In this document: positions 15,166-20,442 of the stretch, one piece after another | How positions within the stretch are numbered: the stretch's first letter is position 1 | How the letters are laid out: each line of letters opens with the position of its first letter | Source of the DNA: Actinomycetes bacterium | GTDB taxonomy: Bacteria; Actinomycetota; Coriobacteriia; Coriobacteriales; JAEZXW01 | Direction: 5' to 3' | Assembly (NCBI GenBank): GCA_023419515.1 | Contig: JAEZXW010000100.1 | Coordinates: forward strand, 1-20,442 | DNA length: 20,442 nucleotides | Translations under genes and position numbers: made by a program | The notes under the pieces: generated by a model | The model's input: the letters and a program-made list of their open reading frames with translations, nothing else | What the model was told of the DNA's origin: nothing | Database searches by the model: none

Positions 15166-16215
15166 ATGTCAATCGGTCTTGTAGAGTTTCTTTCGTCTTT
15201 GCCTGGTAATCCCGCACTTATCATCATTAGTCTTTTAACAATTGGAACAATCTTTGTTAATGGCTGGACCGATGCGCCCAACGCCATTGCAACCTGCGTT
15301 TCCACGCGAGCCATGAAGGCAAAAAATGCCATTATCATGGCCGCGGTCTTTAACTTCTTGGGTGTTGTGATCATGTCGCTCATCAACGCCAACGTTGCTG
15401 CAACCATCTACAAAATGGTGGACTTTCATGGCGACGCTTATCAAGCGCTGGTGGCTTTGGCCGCGGCGCTTTTTGCTATCGTCGTGTGGGCGACCGCTGC
15501 CTGGTACTTTGGAATCCCCACCTCAGAAAGCCACGCACTCATCGCTGGCATCTCGGGCGCGGCGATCGCCATGCAGGGCGGCCTTGATGGTATCAACGGC
15601 AGCGAGTGGATGAAGGTCGTCTACGGTCTTGGTCTTTCAACCGTGCTCGGCTTTGGCATGGGTTGGCTTGTTGTCAAGGCGGTCTCGCTCATCTTTAAGA
15701 GAACCGACCGAACCAAGAGTGCCGAGATCTTTAAAAAGTGCCAAATCGGTGCTGGTGCTGCTCTGGCATTCATGCACGGCGCGCAAGATGGCCAAAAGTT
15801 TATCGGCGTCTTTATGCTCGGTATCGCGCTCGTTGGCGGCGTACTTACCAATAACTTTCAGATCCCGTTCTGGCTCATGGTGCTCTGTTCCGTCGTCATG
15901 GGTGTCGGCACCTCAATCGGCGGCTATCGCATCATCAAAACCGTCGGCATGAACATGGTTAAACTTGAGCCATTCCAAGGCTTTAGCGCAGACCTCGCCG
16001 GATCGATCTGCTTACTTTTGGCATCGATCTTTGGTCTACCTGTCAGCACCACGCACACCAAGACTACCTCGATCATGGGCGTTGGCGCCGCTAAGCGTCT
16101 CTCGTCGGTGAACTGGGGAGTCGTCAAAGATATGGCGCTCGCATGGATACTCACCTTCCCTGGCTGCGGTCTTTTGGGCTACGCCATGGCGAAGGTATTC
16201 TTCGTCATTTTTTAA
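15166..16215 (+). CDS. PiT-family low-affinity inorganic phosphate transporter
   Basis: This is a 349-residue polytopic carrier of the PiT (PHO4) family, which takes up phosphate, usually as a metal-phosphate complex with cation coupling. The two inverted halves each carry the family signature: GWTDAPNAIAT (33-43) and AFMHGAQDGQKFIG (201-214). GIPTSESHALIAG (116-128) and GLPVSTTHTKTTSIMG near the C-terminus are the paired P-S/T-x-S/T-H motifs. About ten membrane helices are visible, with a charged loop (178-191) in the middle. The start ATG follows GAGGTGA at 4-5 nt. The DUF47 partner lies 140 nt downstream; in many genomes the order is DUF47 then pit, so here it is reversed. Confidence 0.95.
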   Translation: MSIGLVEFLSSLPGNPALIIISLLTIGTIFVNGWTDAPNAIATCVSTRAMKAKNAIIMAAVFNFLGVVIMSLINANVAATIYKMVDFHGDAYQALVALAAALFAIVVWATAAWYFGIPTSESHALIAGISGAAIAMQGGLDGINGSEWMKVVYGLGLSTVLGFGMGWLVVKAVSLIFKRTDRTKSAEIFKKCQIGAGAALAFMHGAQDGQKFIGVFMLGIALVGGVLTNNFQIPFWLMVLCSVVMGVGTSIGGYRIIKTVGMNMVKLEPFQGFSADLAGSICLLLASIFGLPVSTTHTKTTSIMGVGAAKRLSSVNWGVVKDMALAWILTFPGCGLLGYAMAKVFFVIF

Positions 16216-16243
16216 GCAAACACGCTGAGCCAGCAAACAAGCT

Positions 16244-16314
16244 GTATCAGTAAACACTCTGTGCAAACGTTGGTAGTAAGACATTGGTATGAGCAAGAAA
16301 TTCGTATCAGTAAA
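16244..16314. repeat. Pair of 11-nt direct repeats spaced exactly 60 nt
   Basis: GTATCAGTAAA occurs at 16244-16254 and 16304-16314, each preceded by AGCAA at the same offset (16232 and 16292), all within the pit-DUF47 spacer. They may be relics of a duplication or protein-binding sites. Confidence 0.6.
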
Positions 16315-16355
16315 ACGTGACAACCGTTGTCCAGTTCGAGTGAGGAGCTTTTAGG

Positions 16356-17003
16356 ATGGGCAAAGAAAAGGACAAGAAAAAGAAGAAGCGTCATTACGAT
16401 TATTTTGAGGCGTTTGTCTCAATCTCTGAGCTCACGGTCAAAAGCGCTGAGGAGCTCAAAAAGATCTTTGTTGATTATGACCCAGCAAAGGTGGCTGATC
16501 GCCTTGCTCATTTGCACGAGATTGAGCAAGAAGCCGATGGCCTGAAGCACGAGATGATGGAGCGGCTCTATACTGAGTTTCTGCCACCAATCGAGCGCGA
16601 GGACATCATTGCTATTGCCGATAAGCTCGATGAGATTGTCGATGCAGTTGAGGATGTTGCTATCCGCTACGACATGTATCAGATCGAAAAGCCAAACGAA
16701 GATATGCTCGCTTTTATCGAGATCGTGTGCCAGATCGTTCATGAGCACGATAAGGTTATCCGCGAGCTTGGTCGCTTTAAGAAGTCCAAAGAACTGATCA
16801 AGCACATTATCAAAGTGAATGACCTTGAAAAAGAAGCTGATATGCACTATGTGAAGTCAGTCAAGGCGCTCTATGGTTCCAAGGATCCTGATCCGCTCTA
16901 CGTGGCTCGCTTTGAGCGTATCTATCGCCTGCTAGAGCAGTGCTGCGATAACTGCGAGACCTCGGCAAACACTGCTGAGAGTGTCAGGCTCAAAAACTCG
17001 TAG
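16356..17003 (+). CDS. DUF47 family PhoU-like protein, partner of the PiT transporter
   Basis: This is a 215-residue all-helical cytoplasmic protein of the DUF47/PhoU-like family, which is encoded beside PiT transporters and is thought to regulate them. After a very basic N-terminus (MGKEKDKKKKKR) come the expected helices: YFEAFVSISELTVKSAEELKK, HEIEQEADGLKHEMMERLYTEFLPPIEREDII (about 53-84, the conserved E-x-E-A-D metal-binding type stretch and the PIEREDI motif), DKLDEIVDAVEDVAIR and a second repeat with NDLEKEADMHY (about 155-165). The ATG is preceded by AGGAG at 8 nt. It is probably co-transcribed with pit; a strong terminator follows at 17069. Confidence 0.93.
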   Translation: MGKEKDKKKKKRHYDYFEAFVSISELTVKSAEELKKIFVDYDPAKVADRLAHLHEIEQEADGLKHEMMERLYTEFLPPIEREDIIAIADKLDEIVDAVEDVAIRYDMYQIEKPNEDMLAFIEIVCQIVHEHDKVIRELGRFKKSKELIKHIIKVNDLEKEADMHYVKSVKALYGSKDPDPLYVARFERIYRLLEQCCDNCETSANTAESVRLKNS

Positions 17004-17068
17004 GGCATCGAGTGTCTCGTCTCGGGCTTTTGCCCGCGCCGAGATGCGCCACCATTGCACCACCTCCG

Positions 17069-17110
17069 CCCCAGGATCTCGGGCTCGATCCGTGACCTGG
17101 GGTGTTTTTT
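17069..17110 (+). terminator. Rho-independent terminator of the pit-DUF47 unit
   Basis: CCCCAGG (17069-17075) pairs with CCTGGGG (17096-17102), with an inner GATC-type stem, and is followed by TGTTTTTT. It lies 65 nt past the DUF47 stop. A second hairpin nearer the stop (GGGC-TTTT-GCCC inside TCTCGG/CCGAGA, about 17020-17044) lacks a T tract. Confidence 0.88.
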
Positions 17111-17478
17111 ACCCTAAGAGCGGATGCACTGGGCATAGAGGCTCATGCGCCGCTGGTAGGTGTCAACACCTCAAGCTCGCTGGCGTCCTTGGTAGATACT
17201 GCACCCTGACCACTAACCAGCAGCGCTCGCCCGTATACCGCATGACCTGCGGCAAAGCCCGCCACTTTCACACGAGCGCCATATTCACCCCGTTTTTGGT
17301 AAAAAATCTGTTGGCTTTCTTGCGTATTACATAATACTTTGTTATACATACTATGTATAACATGATATTGAGCGGCGATGCATCCTCTCCTCCATCTGCC
17401 GCCAATATCACGAAGACCCGCGAGGCGCGGCGCCTAGGAGCGGCGCAAGGGCAAAGCAGCGAGAAAGGGGTGAGAAGC
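17111..17478. other. Long spacer and leader before the glycosyltransferase gene
   Basis: From 17111 to about 17319 no gene is convincing, although the minus strand keeps an open frame (17143-17349) with coding-like codons, possibly a gene relic. From 17320 to 17361 lies the promoter with its inverted repeats. The last 120 nt or so form a purine-rich leader, including a GCGCC/GGCGC hairpin near 17427-17443, ending in the ribosome-binding site at 17467-17474. Confidence 0.5.
17320..17361 (+). promoter_or_regulatory. Promoter with two adjacent inverted repeats, strong operator candidate
   Basis: TTGCGT (-35, 17320-17325) and TATACA (-10, 17343-17348) are 17 nt apart. Between them lies the inverted repeat GTATTA-CA-TAATAC (17324-17337). 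Over the -10 and start site lies a perfect 21-nt palindrome: GTTATACATA (17341-17350), one central C, then TATGTATAAC (17352-17361). Two dimer sites on one promoter suggest tight repression of the downstream module. Regulator unknown; none is adjacent. Confidence 0.65.
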
Positions 17479-18828
17479 ATGAAGATCGATGTTTATTACT
17501 GCAGGTTCGGGGCTGGTCATCAGCGCGCAGCACATTACATCAATACGCAGCTCATGCCTCATCACAACATCTGCCTGCACGACTTAATTGGAGAACTGTG
17601 GCCAACAGCGTCCACCGCAATCTATGCGGCTTACAAAAAACTCGTGCGGATCAAGCCCATTGCCAAGCGTATATTCTCGACGCCGCGTCCCGATACTTCC
17701 TCTCTGGGGTTGGGCATCTCGCGACTCGATCGTATTGCAAATCGATTCTTGCATATGATGGATGCCCGCCCCACTCCAGATGCTTTTATCGCCACGTATT
17801 CGATGGCTGCCTTTTTCTTGTCGTGGTATAAGCGAGTACGTGGGCTTTCGACACCGCTCATCACCTGTGTCACCGACTTTAAGGTGCACGACTTTTGGAT
17901 CAACGATAACTGCGATTTGTACCTGGTCGCCTCAGCTCACACCAAAGACGAGCTCATTGCCCGCGGGGTTGATGCCGAGAAAATCGTTGTTCACGGCATC
18001 GTCTTTACGCGTGAAACCACCACCGAGCTTGAGATGGCCGATTATGAGGCGTTTCTCAAAAAGCAGGATGCTTCTCATGAGCACGCAGCAAGCATAACTA
18101 CTGTCAGTGACGGCGATGGCGTTCTGTCGCTCAAGGCGCTGCACTCGCTCGGCTTGCCAACCCTCCAAAAGCTTCAACAGCAAACCGCTCGGGTTAAGAG
18201 CAGCTCTTATGCCCATTATGCGCATCGACTCCAGCGCATCGTTGTACCCGGCATCATGACACGCCAACGCGCAGTAATAAGCACCAACCCCAACGCCGCT
18301 GCGAGCACCAGCACGCCTCAGCTGCGTGTGCTCATCACCGGCGGAGGTCTAGGACTTTTGCCCTATCGCGTCAGCTTTTATCGGACACTTGCCACCAGCC
18401 TCAACGCCCAAGTGCGTGTCATTTGTGGCAAGAACGAGGCGCTGCGCACGAGGCTCTTACTTGCCCAAATCCCTCAAGTAGAAGTTTTTGGGTACGTAAG
18501 CAACATGCCTGAACATATGCAATGGGCAGATGTTGTTGTCGGCAAACCCGGCGGCATGAGCGTACTTGAGGCAATCGATCATAAGACACCGCTCTTGTAC
18601 TTAAGCCCTTCAATGCCCCAAGAACAGGGTAATGCCGCTTTTATCGACCAAGCGCAAATCGGCGTACAAGTCGATAAGCACGGAAACTGCTGCCGCCCAC
18701 TTTCGGCAGATACTCTACAATCGATGCGAGACAACATGGCGCTCGTCAAAGCACAAAACACTCCTGATCAGCTAGAACTTTGGCTGGCGCAAAAGACTTC
18801 GGTCAACTTTTCGCCCATTGCCTCGTAA
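17479..18828 (+). CDS. MGDG-synthase/UgtP-like glycosyltransferase with large inter-domain insertion
   Basis: This is a 449-residue glycosyltransferase of the GT28/MGDG-synthase type; known relatives add sugars from UDP-sugars to diacylglycerol at the inner membrane face. The N-terminal domain (PF06925-like) starts with VYYCRFGAGHQRAA (5-18, the G-x-G-H loop) and runs through VTDFKVHDFW (131-140) to VVHGIVFTRE (170-179). The C-terminal nucleotide-sugar domain runs from LRVLITGGGLG (282-292) through FGYVSNMPEHMQWADVVVGKPGGMSVLEA (337-365). Between them are about 100 residues (180-281), where relatives usually have about 20-30. The start at 17479 is chosen because GGGGTGAG stands just upstream; the longer frame from 17353 would begin at the transcription start itself. 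It opens a three-gene run with a deacetylase and a flippase-like protein. Confidence 0.87.
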   Translation: MKIDVYYCRFGAGHQRAAHYINTQLMPHHNICLHDLIGELWPTASTAIYAAYKKLVRIKPIAKRIFSTPRPDTSSLGLGISRLDRIANRFLHMMDARPTPDAFIATYSMAAFFLSWYKRVRGLSTPLITCVTDFKVHDFWINDNCDLYLVASAHTKDELIARGVDAEKIVVHGIVFTRETTTELEMADYEAFLKKQDASHEHAASITTVSDGDGVLSLKALHSLGLPTLQKLQQQTARVKSSSYAHYAHRLQRIVVPGIMTRQRAVISTNPNAAASTSTPQLRVLITGGGLGLLPYRVSFYRTLATSLNAQVRVICGKNEALRTRLLLAQIPQVEVFGYVSNMPEHMQWADVVVGKPGGMSVLEAIDHKTPLLYLSPSMPQEQGNAAFIDQAQIGVQVDKHGNCCRPLSADTLQSMRDNMALVKAQNTPDQLELWLAQKTSVNFSPIAS

Positions 18829-18864
18829 CTCATCCCCTGCTGTTGAGCCACCAAGGAGCACCAC

Positions 18865-19593
18865 ATGGTACAGAACCACTCATCCTCTCAGCGCAACATC
18901 AAGCTCAACCTCGGCACCGTCTTGGCAACTGTCGCTGTCGTAGCAACCGGCGCTGCGGTAGTGAACTGGATTATCCCCAATCTTATCGCCCGTCAAAAGC
19001 CACGTTCGGTAAGCATCCCCAAAGGTACGCGTCTGACCTTTGATGACGGTCCTTCACAAGTGACCGAAGAGGTGCTCGACATCCTCAAACGCGAAAACAT
19101 TCGTGCGGCGTTTTTTGTCGTTGGCGAAGAGGCACTCGCCCGTCCAGAGATCATCAAGCGCATGGCACGCGAGGGGCATGAAATTGGCCTGCATGCTCAC
19201 CGCCATGGAATTCCCCTCTGGCCATGGCAGCGCTGGGCAGATTTGAGCCATGCTTACAAAACGCTTGATGCTCTCAACATTGCACCGCGATTTTATCGAG
19301 CGCCTCACGGCATCTATGATGCAGCTGCCATCGTGTTTTGCATGACGCATGGTATGACCATCTTGCACTGGCACAGCCTCGTTAACGACTGGGAACCCAT
19401 AGATGACACGCAGCTTTTGAACAAGCTCATGAGTGCCGCCTCTCAGGGCAAGGGTCGCGTGATTGTGCTGCATGATGGCTGCAAAGGAAACGCCGATTAC
19501 AACGCACATTTACGGATTCCTCGTGTCTTACAGCGCTTTATCGCAGCTGAAAAGACACGTGGCGCTCGATTCCAAGACGCCTGCTCGCAATAA
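18865..19593 (+). CDS. Membrane-anchored polysaccharide (NodB-type) deacetylase
   Basis: This 242-residue protein has an N-terminal uncleaved signal-anchor helix (about 17-40) followed by a NodB homology domain, probably facing outward. Motifs are TFDDGP (58-63, catalytic Asp 60 and metal-ligand Asp 61), the metal-ligand histidines in GLHAHRHG (H110, H114), FYRAPHG (143-149), LHWHSLVNDWE and IVLHDG. Such enzymes remove N- or O-acetyl groups from sugars in peptidoglycan, polysaccharide or glycolipid. The histidine motif, HAHRH, differs from the common H-S/T-x-x-H spelling. AAGGAG lies 6 nt before the ATG. The gene is 36 nt after the glycosyltransferase and 39 nt before the flippase-like gene, so the product probably acts on the sugar the glycosyltransferase adds; that link is inference. 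Confidence 0.9.
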   Translation: MVQNHSSSQRNIKLNLGTVLATVAVVATGAAVVNWIIPNLIARQKPRSVSIPKGTRLTFDDGPSQVTEEVLDILKRENIRAAFFVVGEEALARPEIIKRMAREGHEIGLHAHRHGIPLWPWQRWADLSHAYKTLDALNIAPRFYRAPHGIYDAAAIVFCMTHGMTILHWHSLVNDWEPIDDTQLLNKLMSAASQGKGRVIVLHDGCKGNADYNAHLRIPRVLQRFIAAEKTRGARFQDACSQ

Positions 19594-19632
19594 GCACGCT
19601 GTACGATGATCTAGTAAAAGGTTCACTTCTCA

Positions 19633-20442
19633 ATGGACACCCAAGCAAGACCTCAGGTTTCTCCCTTGCACATGGCATTGCTATTTGCCGTGAGCGCCTT
19701 AGGCATTTGGTTTGCCTCGCGTGATGTCTCAATTACCGAGATCAGTCGCTATCTTGCACACCTCAATCCTCTCACGCTAGGCGCAGCTGCTGCCTGCTTT
19801 GTGGGTTACCTCGTCTTTGAATCGCTTGCTTATCGCATCATTCTTAAAGCTCAGGGAGAAAATACCCGGTTTTATCGAACGCTCAAATATACCTGTGCTG
19901 ACTTCTTTTTTAGCGCGATTTCTCCCGGAGGTAGCGCCGGACAACTCGGTCAGTTTTATGTCATGCATCAAGATGGCCTCAAGGCGCACAACACCTTGGG
20001 CGCTCTTTTTACCTACAACATGATTTATCACGGCGTTATGATCATACTTGCAGGGATTGCCGTCGCACTTGGTGTCACCCACCAACTTGCAGGCATCCCC
20101 TATTTGGGAGCACTCTTGTGGTATGGCATCGGCGCGCAGGTGGTCTTTACTCTGGTGCTCGCTGCCTGCATTTTTTCGAGGCGGGCGATAAGAACGATTG
20201 CCTTGAACCTAGCACGGGTGACCCGGCGATGTCCGCGATTTATCGCACGGCGTACCCCCAGCGATGAGCAAATCATCGAGAATCTCGAGCAATATCACGC
20301 AACACGCGATCTCTTGAGCGCAAAGCCGCATCTCATTGCGATCGTGGCGCTCGTCATTGCGGTACAACTTGCGTGTTTATATGCCATTCCAGTCGTGCTT
20401 ATGTACGGCGTTGCCACACCCAGTATGACAATCACACCGCAT
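19633..20442 (+). CDS. Flippase-like/LPG-synthase-type (PF03706) membrane protein, 3' end cut
   Basis: The first 270 residues of a polytopic protein of the lysylphosphatidylglycerol-synthase transmembrane/UPF0104 type are present; the end lies beyond the window. Visible are a first helix at about 13-30, a second near 47-70 and the family motif SPGGSAGQLGQFYVM (97-111). Further helices lie at about 125-150, 158-182 and 233-256, and a basic cytoplasmic loop with RRAIR and RVTRRCPRFIARR lies between 184 and 210. Relatives occur with glycolipid or polysaccharide genes and are thought to move lipid-linked molecules across the membrane, though most are uncharacterised. The ATG at 19633 has AAAGG about 12 nt upstream; M14 is an alternative start. 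It completes the module with the glycosyltransferase and deacetylase. Confidence 0.86.
   Translation, partial: MDTQARPQVSPLHMALLFAVSALGIWFASRDVSITEISRYLAHLNPLTLGAAAACFVGYLVFESLAYRIILKAQGENTRFYRTLKYTCADFFFSAISPGGSAGQLGQFYVMHQDGLKAHNTLGALFTYNMIYHGVMIILAGIAVALGVTHQLAGIPYLGALLWYGIGAQVVFTLVLAACIFSRRAIRTIALNLARVTRRCPRFIARRTPSDEQIIENLEQYHATRDLLSAKPHLIAIVALVIAVQLACLYAIPVVLMYGVATPSMTITPH

Noticed and set aside
17353..17478. 42-residue N-terminal extension of the glycosyltransferase
   Set aside because: It would start at the predicted transcription start inside the palindrome, while a strong ribosome site precedes the ATG at 17479.

Overview
The window reads as ordinary, gene-dense chromosome of a Gram-positive bacterium with roughly balanced GC. 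The short zinc-poor MetRS, the UppP and OPT transporter types, the glycolipid-type glycosyltransferase module and the general protein style would fit an anaerobic actinobacterium such as a member of the Coriobacteriia. That placement is an impression, not a demonstrated assignment. No insertion sequence, phage gene, CRISPR array or integrase was seen.

Layout. Positions 1-4334 (minus strand) hold one apparent operon read right to left: a GH5-type glycoside hydrolase, rsmI, metG and a TatD-family hydrolase that runs off the left edge. Positions 4478-6024 (minus) hold a UPF0237 ACT-domain regulator followed by ackA. Divergent from these is an iron-type alcohol dehydrogenase (6150-7325) with a perfect 18-bp palindrome in its leader. 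An initiator tRNA gene with its own promoter and a strong terminator follows (7402-7563). Positions 7713-10141 (minus) hold an EamA-type transporter, uppP and a small four-helix membrane protein. A UspA-type stress protein gene (10257-10748) diverges from them. Next on the minus strand are an OPT-family transporter (11730-13571) and a CPBP-family membrane protein whose catalytic motifs are broken. On the plus strand come a YeiH/UPF0324 transporter, a PiT phosphate transporter with its DUF47 (PhoU-like) partner, and a strong terminator. Last is a three-gene module: MGDG-synthase/UgtP-like glycosyltransferase, NodB-type deacetylase, and a flippase-like multi-spanning protein cut by the right edge.

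How the genes fit together. The left operon mixes translation and RNA modification (rsmI, metG) with a TatD hydrolase, a common bacterial grouping, but is headed unexpectedly by a sugar hydrolase. AckA and the alcohol dehydrogenase suggest fermentative acetate/alcohol metabolism. UppP, the glycosyltransferase, the deacetylase and the flippase-like protein point to cell-envelope and glycolipid work. The last module has the most striking control region: two adjacent inverted repeats fitted into a good sigma-70-type promoter. Its first protein carries an extra stretch of about 100 residues between its two domains. This module is the best candidate for something not yet described.
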